DNA of 64,000 bases, taken from positions 59,847,530 through 59,911,529 of the forward strand of contig CM045763.1 of the NCBI GenBank assembly GCA_025200525.1, given 5' to 3'. The notes under the pieces were generated by a model that saw only the letters and a program-made list of their open reading frames with translations, was not told the origin of the DNA and ran no database searches. Each line of letters starts with the position of its first letter. The first letter of the stretch is position 1. The translations under genes were made by a program, and so were the position numbers. Origin of the DNA: Camellia lanceoleosa (lineage: Eukaryota > Streptophyta > Magnoliopsida > Ericales > Theaceae). This document shows, in pieces, positions 13,850 to 26,741 of the stretch.

Positions 13850-14245
13850 CCCGACCCGGTCCACCCGGTCAATGTTGGGTTTTGTAGGTTTCACAAAATT
13901 CGACATGATCGCCGATCCACAAGTCAAAAATTAGGCCTGCACTGTGCCCAAGAAGTATTTGGGCCAAAGGCCAGTGAGCCTAGTCTCGGTTTGGGCTTGA
14001 ACATTTTAAAATTTTTTTTTTTTTTTTCACCAAAATGACACTGGCCTCCGACAGATCAAGTCTCGAGTTGAGCTTGAGTGGGCTCTTGAGCGGCCAATGG
14101 GCCACGTCACCAGCCAGGCCAAGCTTCAAAATGATGACTCGCCCAGATTCCAGCTTGGGCTTTTGCCTAACCGAGCCTAATCGTCGGGACCACCCCGGAC
14201 CGCAAGTGGGTTTCGGACCGTCCACGGGTCGCGGGCCATTTCTAT
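13850..14245. mobile_element. GGCCC-rich element in unit A (copy 1)
   Basis: Counterpart of 55918-56355, heavily garbled at CAG/CTG-containing sites. Confidence 0.4.
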
Positions 14246-14670
14246 ACTCATCCTCTAGATAAATTTTCTCATCCGTGTATAAATCCAATGGAGTAATGTT
14301 GTGTTTGATTGGAAGATTTGATATGGGATTTGGAAATGAAAAAGCAAATTGTGTGAAATTAAATGAAATATAAATATATTTTATTCATATTTCACTTAGT
14401 CTTTCCATTTCCCCTTTCAAATCATTTCTTAAATTCTCCTACCAAACACAGAGTAAGAATATAAGATGCACCTTTCTTCTAAAAGTAACTGATAGTAACA
14501 TTTGAAGGATTTTAATTTTCATGGGGCGAATTAGACATTTTCATTAACATAGTTGAGTATAAAAGGTAATGTTAGGGATATCAAATTTTTTACCAAATAA
14601 ATAACCAAATATCTCATATGAGTGTAGAGTCCGCAATTTTGTGAATCCCACACCCATATGAGACATTTGA

Positions 14671-16280
14671 TTATTTTTAATAAGATTCATTTGTGCCATG
14701 TGAGTCCAAATTTGTTTAGTATTATTTCATTTTTTGTTCTATCTTTTAAAAAATATAAAAAATAAAATTTATTTGACAACCACGTGGACTAATATAAAAT
14801 TGATTTTATAATTTAACCACAAAGGATCTAAAATTATTTTTATAATTTAAACTACTTAAACTACTACAGCATTTTCATAATTTTTTCACACTAGGATTGA
14901 AATCTTTCAGTGATTAAAATTTTATTTCGTGCAATGTATAGGATTTTTAAAACTCTGTGTCAGTAATTTTATTTGGTCGATTCCACCGGTTAACATGCCG
15001 TCCGGTTAAGCCAATAATCCTTGACTGGATTATTTTTTTGGTTTGGTCAACGCCTAGATTTCAAAACATTGCATACAAAATTTCTTTTTCTATTTATCAC
15101 GACTCCAAAAAGAATAGTACAGAAACATTTTTTATCGCATTTTCTACCACTTACTAAACTGTCACCACTCCAATTATATATATATATATACATGTATGAT
15201 GCATGGACTTTTAAGTTACACTTACTATCAATATAGATAAGATCATAAGACTAATGTCAAGTGATTTCATAAAATGATATTGGTTCTTGGTTTTTGGTTC
15301 ACTAGATTTAATGGACTTTTGACTTATACATTGTCATGACTCAGAAAAGCACATCTCCAAGTCATCAATTATAATCTAGTTGTGTGTATGTCCCCCCGGG
15401 GGTAAGTTTGGCCCAGTCCGGCTCGGCCCGATCCATCCAGCTTATGTTGGTTCTTGCTAGCTCTTGTCAAAATTTGGGCATGACCGAGCCCACCCATAAG
15501 GTAGAAAATTAGGTCCAAGCCCAAACTCAAATCCAAGTCCAAGCTCAGACTTAGGCTTAGGGGGAATTTAGGCCTTTGGCGAGGCTAGTGCCACGGGCTC
15601 AGGCTCTGCCTGCCTGTGCCCTGCCTCGGGCTTGAGTTGGGATTGAACATTTTTTTTACCAAAAATGGCATTGGGCCTTGGACGAACCAGGTCACGGGTT
15701 GAGCTTTGAGTAGGCCCTTGAGCGGGCTGATGGACCGGGTCACAAACCAACCCAGGCAGGCCAAACATTAAAATGATGACCTAGGCCTAGGTCTCGGGTT
15801 GGGCTGCCTCAACCGAGCCAAGCCCACCCCCGTCAGAAGTTCGGACTGCCCACGGCTCGTGAGCCATTTTTACACTTATACTCTAGATCAATTTTCTCAT
15901 CCGTATAAATCCAATAGAGTAATGTTGTGTTTGGTTGAAGATTTGATAAGTGATTTGGAAATGAAAAAGGAAAATGTGTGTGAAATTAAGTAAAATATAA
16001 ATATATTTTATTCATATTTTACCTACCTTTTCCATTTTCTTTTTCAAATAATTTCTTAAATTTTCCAACCAAACATAGCGTAAAATAGAAGAAGATGCAC
16101 CTTTCTTCTAAAAGCAATTGATAGTAACATTTGCAGGATTCTAATTTTCATGGGGTGAATTAGACATTTTCATTAACATAGTTGAGTATAAAGGATAATA
16201 TTAAGGATATCAAATTTTTGCTAAATAAATAACCAAATGTCCCAAATGACCCCACACTCATGTGAGACATTTGGTCATTT
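14671..16280 (+). repeat. Local tandem duplication, unit B (copy 1)
   Basis: Counterpart of 56787-58415; lacks the MITE that unit A carries. Confidence 0.8.
15398..15865. mobile_element. GGCCC-rich element in unit B (copy 1)
   Basis: Counterpart of 57505-57990. The GGCTCGGGCTCGGG tract of copy 2 is replaced by garbled sequence here. Confidence 0.4.
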
Positions 16281-17330
16281 ATTTAGTAGAAAATTTGAGA
16301 TTTATAGCATTTTCTAAATATAAAAAATAAAATTCCAATTAAGCCTTTTTTTTGGGTTTGCATCAACTTATAAAATAAATAAATAATATTTCTATATTTC
16401 TTTATTGATTAAATTGAGTATCTCACATTGTGCTCAACTCTTCTTTGTGACATAAAAAGTGCTTAGGATTGATTTGACATTAAAGTTGAGTAATGTGTTT
16501 GTTAATAACAATAATGTTTAGGAGTTCTAATTTAAGAATTTTAATGGTGGGTTTCTCATGATTTTTTTTTATCGACAAATGTTAGTTGTTAATGTTAAAT
16601 TAGTACTTATGGAAGAAAATTTCTCTATCATTGACAATGCATCTAAATGCTTGCACTCCTTTAATTCAATCCCCTTAAGGGGAATTGAATCCATGATCTC
16701 CTTGGGACTAAATTCAAAGAAAGGTATGGTGGCCAATTAGGCTAGGCTAGTTGGGTGGGTCTCACATGATGATGTAATGTTTTGGCTTGCTTTTCTTTTT
16801 CTTTTGTTTTTTTTTTTTTTGTTTGATACCTCACTAGAGTTTACGTTAAAACTCTAGTATTAGAGCTCTCTATCACTGCCCTTGTTGATAAACATGATCA
16901 AGTGGCTAGCAAATCATTTTTCACCTGAATGCATAACATTTCAAATCTACTAGGTATATAATGCTTGTTAGTCAAAATGTCTAGCATGACTCACTTTTTT
17001 TAACTTCAATGCACTAGGCATATGATTAGGCATTTTAGCTCAACTCACATTCATTAGTTACATGTAGCTAACCTTCAAGGCCAGGCAAAAATGTATTTAA
17101 TCATTAGGATTATTTCCCTCTATTTTTGTTGCTGATGTGACATTTTATAAAGTTAATAGTATTTGGATAAATAACTAAAATACAGAGTATAGTTGGAGTA
17201 GAAATATGAAATAGTTGATAGGTAAAATAAAATTTATGAGTTTCATAGCTCAAAAGGCATAGTCTAATGCACAATTAAATTTAAAATAGATAAAAGAATC
17301 GCACTCACGAGCTCGAAGAGAGGCGCCTAA
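16281..17330. other. Gene-free stretch (copy 1)
   Basis: Same content as 58416-59457, including the hairpin TTCAATCCCC-TTAA-GGGGAATTGAA near 16680. Confidence 0.5.
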
Positions 17331-17705
17331 TCCCAATTTAAAACGACGCTGCTTAAGAGTTTTGAATTTTTTTTTTTTTTTCAATCAAAAAAGAAGAAAG
17401 AAAGAAGAAAGAAGAAGAAGAAGAGGCGGAGGCGGAGGCAGAGGCGGAGGCAGGAGGCGGAGGGACAGGGGTGGGGGGCGAAGGCAGAGGCAGGGGGTGG
17501 AGGTAGGGGCTGTGAGGCAGAGGCAGAGGCAATGGCGGGCGAAGGTAGAGGTGGAAGCAGGGCTGAGACGAGCTGCGACGATCGGGCGGAGGTGACGGCG
17601 GGCAGAGGGCTGCGATGAGCTGCCATCTCCTCTCCCCCTTTCTTCTCTTTCTCTCTGTCTTTCTCTTTCTCTTCTAAATTTTGAACTGTTCGGAGGGACA
17701 AATTT
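17331..17705. mobile_element. GA/GC-rich cassette, second family member (copy 1)
   Basis: Counterpart of 59458-59790. Its GGCGGA-type core is roughly 50 bp longer than in copy 2 and differs in unit order. The edge motif AAACGACGTCGTTTCG of copy 2 is reduced to AAACGACGCTGCTTAAG. Confidence 0.4.
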
Positions 17706-18229
17706 GTGGGAAAAAACTTTCCTAGATAAAATTAACGCAATGCTAATCAATTTATCAATAAAAAATAACTAATGTCTGTAAGCACATAGAGGACACACAT
17801 TAAATGATAATAAATAAAGACAAATACAAAAATAAATACTTGGTACAATGCTCAGCTAGCAGACACAAAAGGTATGCCCTATGAGAAAAACGAACAAGAA
17901 CGGGGGGACCTATAGAATTCCTTTAGAAATTGAAAATTTTAATTGAATATTTAATTTTTTACAAAAAAAAAAACGTATAAAAAAAGTAGTGAGAATAATA
18001 TGATTTAAGTATTATTTGATATGATCTAAAAAATTAAAAAGTCAAAAAGTTACTATCCTATTTATATCATCTTATTTAAGTCACTTTACTTCTCTAACAC
18101 ATCACTTCAAACCTAACCCATACGCAATTTATATTTCATAAAAAACAAAAAAATACAATTATTTAGACCATCTTAAATCAACCCGTAGTATTTTGTCTTT
18201 TAGCAATTTTAGCCAAAAAGTTAGCTTTC

Positions 18230-18700
18230 CAAAATAAAAAATTACATTAGAAAATATTCAAGATATTTGATTTCATTCTTTGAATTGAGTTTTTAAAAAT
18301 TGAGTTTTTTATGTTTCGTGTTTTTTATTTTAGTGAATATTTTTAAAATTTTAAGCATTTTAAAAAATTTTAGATGTACTTTTACTTATATGTATCTAAA
18401 AAGTATAATATTTGTGAAAAATATTTTAAAAATTAATAAATACACAAAAATACAAAAATATAATGAATTTTCATATATTTTTTATATTTTTGGTATTTAG
18501 TGAATTTTTTATAAAAATTTCACAAATATTTTACTTTTTAAGTGTATTTATGTTAGGTGTGTCTAAAAATTTAAAAAAAAAATTGCTTAAAATATTAAAA
18601 AATTAGTAAAAACAAAAAAATACGAAAAATAAGAAAGTAAAATATTTTAAAAACCATTTTTAAAAAACTGAAAACAAACGTGGTGATTTTTATTTTATTT
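18230..18700. repeat. AT-rich foldback-like repeat (copy 1)
   Basis: Phrases such as TTCGTGTTTTTTATTT, TTTTAGTGAATATTTT, TTTAGATGTAC and TATCTAAAAAGTATAATATT are followed by their approximate complements. Counterpart about 60365-60775; a relative lies at 36610-36965. Confidence 0.4.
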
Positions 18701-18804
18701 TTTGTTCATATAATTAATTTTGGGCATGTGAAACTCAGAATTTTCAATATCTTAAAAATTGTTGTTTGGCAATCATATTTATCATTCATATTTTTGGAAA
18801 GAAA

Positions 18805-19193
18805 GCAGCTTGCCTCCCGTTCAAGATCGAATTGATGATATTGTTCGGTTCATGAGACTCACCACGAGTCCCGTTTTGATAATCTGAACCGTTAAATGTG
18901 TAGATCTCGTCGAATACTATATGTCTGTAAAAAATCACATTGATTGGATATTCATAGCTATGTGATCAAATTAGTTTTTTATAAAAAAATAGATAGTGAA
19001 CAAATTAACGGTTGACAAAAAATTGATCTAAGGAGATAGCTATCGATATCCGATCAACGTGATTTTTTACAACCATATAGCACTCGACGAGATCTACACA
19101 TTGAACGGTTCAGATTATCAAACAGGACCTGTGGTGAGCCCCCACGGGCTGAACAACACCATTCAGTCCGATCTCGGACTAGAGACAAGCTGC
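18805..19193. mobile_element. Foldback element with long inverted arms (copy 1)
   Basis: Counterpart of 60901-61290; both arms well preserved. Confidence 0.7.
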
Positions 19194-19330
19194 ATCCTTT
19201 TGAAAAAAAAAAATCATGTTAGTAATTTGTACACAGAGACCTACAAGACGAACAATATTAAATTTAACCATGCTACCTAGCTCTAAAAACCAGAGCTCGA
19301 ATGGCTTGAATTTTTCCTTGCCTTTACATG

Positions 19331-19358
<28 letters not shown>
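19331..19358 (+). repeat. (CT)14 microsatellite (copy 1)
   Basis: Fourteen CT units; copy 2 has eighteen at 61435-61470. Confidence 0.95.
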
Positions 19359-19362
<4 letters not shown>

Positions 19363-19929
19363 CATAACCGAGTCATAGTTCCAACCTTTTTCCAGCAACA
19401 ATAACAAAAGCAAAATCTTGATTTTTTTGTTTTGTGCTTCGAGAAAGTAGATGGAAATGGAGGAAACAAAATGGGTTTAAGTTCTGAACAAAATCACCAT
19501 TTTTTTCCCCCTTTTTCTTCTTCCTCCCCATCTCGTCTTCGTTCTCCGTTTGCTCTGGTCTTCGAAAAAATCAAAATCAAACAAACCACCAAATCCAAAA
19601 ACAAATCAAAATAGAGTAGAGACACAAATCAAAATAAAAAAACAAACCCATAAACAAACCAACAACAACTAACTGCATACAAATCAAAACCAAATCAAAA
19701 TAAAAATAAACCCACAAATCAAAACCAAATCAAAGACAGATCTATGTTTGTATACACACGCACCTATGTATATATCAAGATAGATCTTGAGAGAAGAGGG
19801 AGGAAGAAATCCATCGTCGTGTTATCACCGTCGCGCCACCATCACCTCTTCTCTCTTCTATTTTCTCCATGTTTCATAGAAAAGAGAGGGAAAAAAAAAA
19901 TGAAAAATGATTTGTGACACTAAAAAAAT

Positions 19930-20045
19930 GGGCACTAATGCCCCTAATTTCTATTTTGGGTAATTATTTTTTTTTATTTTTATTTTTTTTGCCTTAACTG
20001 TTTTTCTGTTTTTCCATTTTAAGAAATTTCGGGGCATTAGTGCCC
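19930..20045. repeat. Inverted repeat GGGCACTAATGCCC (copy 1)
   Basis: Counterpart of 62045-62160. Confidence 0.75.
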
Positions 20046-20463
20046 TCCATATTCGGGGCACCAATCACAATTGAAAAAAAATTAATCAAAACGACATCGT
20101 TTTAAAATTCATAAGGCTAAAAAATTTTGAAGTACCAAGCTTTATTCAATTAAATTATAGAAGTGGAATCTCTATTAGATCCATAGTCTTGGATTGGACT
20201 ACTCCACTCAGTCCAATGGACTAGAGATGAGTTCAAAGTTCAATTCAAATTTTATTTTTAAGGTTATTTGTTTGCTTTTAAAATGACCCAGTTAATATAT
20301 GAGACGCTAGTGCACCAAACTCAAGAGCTGTTATGAATCATTGAATGAATTTTAAAATAATTCATTTTATTTTAAAATTATGTGAATTTACATAATAAAA
20401 TACATGTGTATGCATAATGTTTATTATATTTAGAAAATAATGATAGGCCTCATTAGTATTAAA

Positions 20464-20797
20464 TAGGGTAAATTACAAATATACCTTATGAGATTTTATT
20501 AAAATACGAATCGCTTCTTGTAGTTTTAAAAATTACATTCCATCCTTTGAGATTTTTAATTTCATAATAAATCGTCCCTTTTATTAATAAATTATTGAGT
20601 CAATTAACAATTTTTAATGATATTAGAAATATGTTTTAATTAATAATTCAAGTAATTTTATTATTATATAGGAGAATAATTATGAATTTTATTGTTAAAT
20701 AAAAAATTTCTAACAAGGGGGTATTTGTAATTTTTCAAATCACAGAATAATCGATACTTTAAGAAAATCTCAAGGAGTATATTTATAATTTATCCTA
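20464..20797. mobile_element. TAGGGTAAATTAC foldback MITE, 334 bp (copy 1)
   Basis: Left end TAGGGTAAATTACAAATATAC; the right end reverse-complements to TAGGATAAATTATAAATATAC. TTAAA sits on both flanks. Confidence 0.6.
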
Positions 20798-21159
20798 TTA
20801 AATATGATAATTTTTCATATCAACATGACATTTGTATGGATACAAGTAATAAAAAGAAAAATACATCAAGATAATGACACCAAGATAATTAAGAAAAAAC
20901 AAGGAAAACTCATCCAAAACCTAAAGGAAGCATCTTCAAGTTCAAACATCAGAAGACATGACACCACTTTCGCCACATTCACAATCAGTCAACAAAAGAG
21001 GAAGAAAAAGAAAAAGAAATAAAAAAAAAAAAAAACTATTTTGAGAAACATAACTGAAAACAGTCAACAAGTGGGTCTTGGGACATGTCACGTAAAATTA
21101 AAAATATTTTATTTTATTTATTGAACCTAATTTTATATCGCATTTATAATATTTTTAAT

Positions 21160-21502
21160 GATAAATTACAAACACACTCTTAAAGTTTACTTAAAATACA
21201 GATTTCTCCTATAGTTTTGAAAATTGTGTCCCGTCTCTTGAAATTTCTAATTTCATAATAAATTGTCCATTTAATTAATAAATCATCAAATTAATTAATA
21301 GTTTTAAATAATATCAGAAATTTATTTCAATTAATAATTCAAGTAGTTTTTGTATTATATAAGAGAACAGTTATGAATTTTATTTTTTCAGTTAATTTTG
21401 TTAAACAAAAAATTATGACAATGTGATATTTATAATTTTCAAATCATAAAGAACAATCTGTATTTTAAACAAATCTCAAGAAATGTGTTTGTAATTTACT
21501 CT
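21160..21502. mobile_element. Diverged relative of the TAGGGTAAATTAC MITE (copy 1)
   Basis: Starts GATAAATTACAAACACACTC and ends GTGTTTGTAATTTACTC; shares internal phrases with 20464-20797. Confidence 0.5.
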
Positions 21503-22588
21503 GTTTTTGAACATTTTAATATTTATATACATTAACAAAATTAAAAAAATAAAATAAAATTTATCCAATTATAAATATAATTTTTCTTAAACTCTATGTG
21601 GGAAAAAATTATCATATAGATCCGTTCTATATCCTACATGGTATGTCATTGCAATTCTATTGGTTACATACTCATTATTTTTATTTTTTCTCCTATGTAT
21701 TACATAGAATAACCAATAAAATTAAAATGACACACACCCACTACAATATATTAGAGTTTTAGACACCAAGGTAGACCTTTTTTTTAGTTGTTGTAAGAAT
21801 AGTCACTAAAAAGTTGTCTCAAAAAATAAAAAAATGAGTTTGTAGGGACAATTTTGAAAATGTTACTACTAAATATACTTTTAAAAATAAAATAATATAG
21901 TCTCAAAAGGTTAATAATTTATTATTAAATATCTAATTTTGTTACTAAAAGTAAAATAATAACACTTTTTATAATAAAAATATTTTATCTTTAAAAAATA
22001 ATTTTATTTTTAAAATTTTATTTTTTTATAATAAACTTAATTAAAAGATACACGGCTTCCCACTAACTACTTAGCCTCAGAATTAGGCCTAGCATTCTTT
22101 AAAATGAAAGGATTGGGATACCTATCAAAAAAATAAAATAAACTTTTAATTAAAATTGTTTGAAGACCAGATAATTCCTCCGATGTAGCAACTGTTTTTG
22201 AGCCCTACAACCCACTTCCAAATTCCAATGCGAAACACGTAAAGGTCAAGTGACACATGGATACCGATAAAAAAAAAAAAATTTTTAAATCATAAATTCT
22301 AAATAAATTATGAAATTTTTTACTAAACCTTATAAATAAGTGTGAGACTCACACAATTACTCACACAATTATATATGTGTAAGTCTCATACAAATATAAA
22401 ATTTGATAAAAAATTTAATAATTCATTTAGAATTTTCATCATAACTCAAAAATAAAAATAAAAATAAAAATTACCACGTGATTGTCGGCAATAATAATGT
22501 CGAGAGTCTTGACTTCGGTTACCCGCAATTGCGCCTAAAGCTGCACTAATTTGACTTTTCAAGCCCAACAATACATATCAGGAAAAAA

Positions 22589-22937
22589 ACAAGAAATTAT
22601 ATACAAATAAACAGTTAAAATTTATTTATAATATAAATTATTTTTATAATTTTAAAATTATGTTTCGTTCCTTTAAATTTATAATCACATAATAAATTAT
22701 TTTTTTTATTAATAGATTATCAAGTTAATTAATTATTTTTAATAATATCGTAAATATATTTTAATTGACAGTTCAGAAAATTTTATTATTATACAAAAGA
22801 AGAGTTAAAAATGTTGTTTTTTTTGACAATTTCATTAAATAAAGAATTGTATTAAGTGGATATTTATAATTTTTCAAATCACAAACGGCAATTCAGATTT
22901 GAAGCAAAACTCAAATGGTGTATTTGTACTTTTATCC
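22589..22937. mobile_element. Third relative of the TAGGGTAAATTAC MITE
   Basis: Shares the internal phrases CATAATAAATTATTTTTTTTATTAAT and TTTATAATTTTTCAAATCACA with the other two members, but its ends have decayed. It lies beyond the part of the direct repeat visible in both copies. Confidence 0.4.
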
Positions 22938-23015
22938 AAAAAATAAAAAATTATTTTCACACACCTATTTACTTATGTACACACGCTTAATAAAATATTA
23001 TTTGAATAATAAATA

Positions 23016-23320
23016 TTAAAACACACCCTTAATATTATATTCAAAATTTCTTGAACACATCTTTTTATAAAAAAATTCAATGCAACAATGTCTGAGGGTG
23101 CTGATCCCTGCAACAAGAGACGAATCAAATCCACCAACGAAGAAGAAAGTGAAGATGAGAAAGAAGATTGGATTCGTAGGGACTCCTTCCTTGTTGGCCA
23201 TTGCCAAATTCAGAACAAGTTTCGCTATAATGGAGATTAGCTGATGAGTTGGGTTTTGACTCCACTGGTTGATGGTTGATGTAGATTGACTCCACTAGTA
23301 GTTTGACAATTAACACCACA
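23016..23320. other. Short unclassified stretch, no supported gene
   Basis: Contains short frames on both strands (for example 23016-23207 minus) with no recognisable domain. The GAAGAAGAAAGTGAAGATGAGAAAG-type purine patch explains their Phe/Leu or Glu/Lys composition. Confidence 0.3.
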
Positions 23321-23459
23321 TTACGTTAATACCATGCTGCAAATTTAAACTTATGAACACAAAAATTTAATCAGAAAAATAAATAATAAATTATTAATAG
23401 GTCTTAATAGTTAGATTTAATTTTAAATAAGTCTTATTAAAAATATGTCCCAACAAAAT

Positions 23460-23740
23460 TATCATTAAAATAATTTTTGTGACATTTTTGTATGTCTTTA
23501 AAAATTGAAAATTAATGACTTTTTTATCATGATTTTTATAAATTGTCACTAAAACTTACAATTATTAATTTTTTTTTGGTGACAACATTTTCAAAACCTG
23601 TCGCTGAAAATTGAAAATTAGTGACATTGTTTTTAAATTGTCACTAAAACTAGTGACTTTTTGTGACAAAATTTTTAAATTGTCGCCGAAAATTAATAAT
23701 TAATGACTTTTTAATAGTATTTGATAAAACGCTATTAATT
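23460..23740. repeat. Repeated GTGACA / TGTCACTAAAA motifs, CACTA-like
   Basis: GTGACA, TTGTCACTAAAAC, TGTCGCTGAAAATTG, TTGTCGCCGAAAATTA and similar phrases recur at least eight times in both orientations. Such arrays resemble subterminal repeats of plant CACTA (En/Spm) elements. A CACTACAA terminus-like sequence lies at about 21739. No transposase and no matching right terminus were found. Confidence 0.35.
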
Positions 23741-24089
23741 AAAAAATAAGATCTATTGAACAATAAGTCCATCTATTAAGACTCTACATGTAAGTCCTCC
23801 AAAAATAAATTAATGGTTTAAATTTATTTTACTTATAGATTACACACTTCATCAATTTAATCTCCACTACACAAACACATTTAGGATAAATTATGAGTTT
23901 ATAAAGGTAGGTTCTCAACAATTTTTTTTTTGAATTACAATGGTTTATTTATAGAATCGAATTTTTTTACAAAATTCTGAACTCAAGTTTTGAATTAAAA
24001 CAATTAGTTTTGGAAATCAAATTTTGAAAATCAGTGAAATCTTCGAAGTTAACAACTAAATAATGGATTTGTATTTGATAATACCGCTA

Positions 24090-26733
24090 ATACTTGGGGG
24101 TTGGGTTGGTTGGGTTGGGTTGACCCTCGCTTTCCAACACCGCTCGTGATCACTAAGCCCACTAGGGTACCTACACCTAATGCCCAAATAGGGAATCCAG
24201 AATCCCCAAATGGACCCTCCAACGCATCAAGTTAGAAGAGAGAGAAGGAAGGCAAGTAGTGAGAGAATAATGATAGGAAACTTAACCTTTTGTGTCTTGG
24301 AAGCCTCCTTATATCCTTTATTTATCATTTTCTTATCCATTCCGACTGCTATGTTGGCTTAAAGTCTACGTTCTAGCTTGCCTTGTTCATGGCGAGGTTG
24401 CTGCTCGACGTGAAGAGATTATCGTGATTTAATCTCGTAGGGGCCTCATTAATGGCCGATGTGTGATGCAATAACTCCGCAGGATCTTTGTTTGCTTAAG
24501 TGGGTTCTCCTCTTGACAAGTGTTTAGATGCCATTGGTTCTGGTGCAACGTTAGGTTTTAGTAGTGCTTTAGCGCTTAAACCTGCGGATTGGGCTCTAAG
24601 TGGTGGGGCCAAAGCCTCTATGGGCCCACCGATGTCGAAGAGTCCCCTATTCCTAAGCGCAAATTTCACCCAACGGCGAATAAGAAGGAAGACGGGATTG
24701 TGTATGGCCGAAAGGAAAAAGGGCCGATCGCAAAGGGGGACCAGCAAGAAGACCGACCGAGAGTGAGGGCCGATCGTGAAGGAGGTCTCGAAAGGAAGAT
24801 CGATCGAGAAGAGGTCGACCGCAAAGGGGGATCTGAACGAGAAGATCGATCGGCAGGAGGCCAACCGCATGAAGGGGACCAGATGAGAAAGTGGCAAATA
24901 CGTGGAACATGGTGATGTGAAGTGAATAGACAGAGAAAAGGTAGTAAATCGTGGTTGTACACGTAGCATGATCCAAAGGATAAGGGATGTGATGCTAGTA
25001 AGTGAAGGGTTAAGACTAATATAAGACGTGGAAAAGGGGGGGATGGAATCTTTCGAAATTTTCAAACTAGTAAAATTTAATGTCAATCCTTGAAATATAG
25101 GCAAACCGTGGGCATTTGGAGCTATTCGTTTTACTTACCTCTTCGCGAAAAACAAACATATCCCAGAGTTGAACTCATTTGTTTCGTGTGACACGCTTCT
25201 AATACTTTGTAAACTTCCTAGGCGCCGCTTGAAGTGATATGCATATTACATTGAAGAGATGGCTCGAGATGAAGTGCCACCATGACACTAGAGGCATTAG
25301 GGACGACGCGAGCGGAAGTTAATTGAACAATATAGAGTAGAGGCGTGAGGAAAGAGGCGAGCAAGCGCATGAGCTCATCCATCAACGATGATCGAAGAAG
25401 ACTAATTAGCCAAGTGGAACCAGAGCACTAGCATACCAAGGCCGACAAGTCACGTTCACGAGAGAGTTATAGGACGAAGAAAGTACCAGATTCCGACGGA
25501 GATAAAGTCAACTTCCCCACATCGGCGAGAGGGTGTCGATGCACGAATCGATGGAATTTACGCTGACGAGGAAGCGCTGCGGGGGTTGAGGTCGCACTCC
25601 CCAAATAGTGGTGGACGATCAACTAAGCGGAGGTAGCTCCAAGGTAGCTGATGTCCAATGCATGGAAAATACTAATGGCTCAATAAATGGGCATCGACAG
25701 CGCAACGCAATGATGACAAGGAGGAATTCTTTTCTTACTACAAGGCCTCTAGTCAACAAGAAACGTGGTGACCTTACAAGCGGTGGCGGTATGTCGAGGC
25801 CTAGTGGCGGGTTGGCCACCACGGGTGAAGGGGTGGAGACCGGGGTGGTTCTATGTATTAGCAAATGGTGGGAGGGGGGATCACACAATGTGAAAAGTCC
25901 CCACGAAGTCAGTGGAGCCAAGGCTAGAAGCGGAGGCTAAAAACAGGGTGAAACTAGTTAAGGAGTGGAGGGAGAAAGAGGGGTGCGAAGTGGGATAACT
26001 TGATCGACCTTCAACGTTGTTTGCCTTGAACTGGCCGCAGTGACCGGAGGAGGATCTTTGCAGGAAGAGTTGGAGGCAAGGAGAAAGGCGGAGGAGGCGG
26101 AGAAACGAAAACGCTTCGCCAAGGTGGACAGTACAAGGAAGCGTTGGGGCTCGCACCCAAACCGGTGATGAGTGAGGAGGTCCTACCATGGCGCCAAACT
26201 GTTGAGACAAAGATCTGGCCGAGCTTTGTAAGCATCACCATTGCCTCAAATGGATCCGCTAAGGAGAGGAGCAAACAAGAGGTGGAGGCGGATAAAGAAG
26301 AAGAAAGAAAGAAAAATAGAACGACAGAGGAGGGTGAGGAGGGGTCCACTTTGAAGAAGAGGAAGGAGAGAAGGATGGAGGAAACCCTAGAAGTAGAGGT
26401 GGCCGGAGATAAGGGCGGTAGGGGAAGAAGTAATGGGCCCAAGTGTCCAAATAGGGATGGGCGAAAGCCAGAGCAAATGGCGTAACCACTCAAGACGGGA
26501 CTGAGTGAAGTGGCCCCAAGTCTTGTAGAAGGGAAAGTTGGGGCGAGCAAGCCAGAGATGGGTGCCGTGCTGAAGACCGCAATGTACCACATGCGTACGG
26601 TGGCCGGCCGATCGGCAGAAGAAGGGGGGGAAGCCAGAGTCGCAGCTGATCGTCTCGTTTGAGTTGTAGAGGATGCGCCATACTGATTGATGACTTAACA
26701 GAGGCCGACCTCTTGAGAGGATACGCTTCGCCA
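24090..26733. other. Higher-GC degenerate block, no supported gene
   Basis: Base composition rises sharply over the AT-rich flanks and CG dinucleotides are frequent. Open frames exist on both strands (24496-25104 minus, 26011-26592 minus, 26144-26485 plus), but they overlap in conflicting phases, are rich in Ser/Leu/Pro or Glu/Lys/Arg, and show no domain. The block probably derives from an old mobile element and includes a minisatellite. A phrase ATGGCGCCAAACTGTTGAGAC sits near 26188. It continues as the same kind of sequence at 27212-28090, interrupted by a hAT element. Confidence 0.4.
24725..24891 (+). repeat. Minisatellite, unit about 45-46 bp, about 3.6 copies
   Basis: Each unit opens CGATCG or CGACCG, continues with AAGGGGGA/AAGGAGGT, then a GAAGA-type stretch and a second CGATCG/CGACCG. 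Units start near 24725, 24771, 24816 and 24862. They are diverged. Confidence 0.7.
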
Positions 26734-26741
26734 GACGGAGG

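Larger units (their letters stand above)
12349..14670 (+). repeat. Local tandem duplication, unit A (copy 1)
   Basis: Counterpart of 54425-56786; contains the MITE insertion at 12788-13553. Confidence 0.8.
1..22000 (+). repeat. Copy 1 of a direct repeat of at least 22 kb
   Basis: The sequence from position 1 matches that from 41760 in the same order and orientation to the end of the window. The offset grows from 41759 at the start to 42120 at the end, so copy 1 is 361 bp shorter. About 174 bp of that loss lies inside the glycine-rich protein gene; most of the rest is single-base deletions in homopolymers and small garbled patches in GC-rich stretches. Identity is very high in the AT-rich parts. 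The repeat probably runs beyond both window edges. Copy 1 is best read as a noisier allele or contig of the same locus as copy 2. Confidence 0.95.

Noticed and set aside
23016..23319. Two minus-strand frames of 63-64 residues with a hydrophobic stretch
   Set aside because: They overlap in different phases, lack a recognisable family and have no supporting context.
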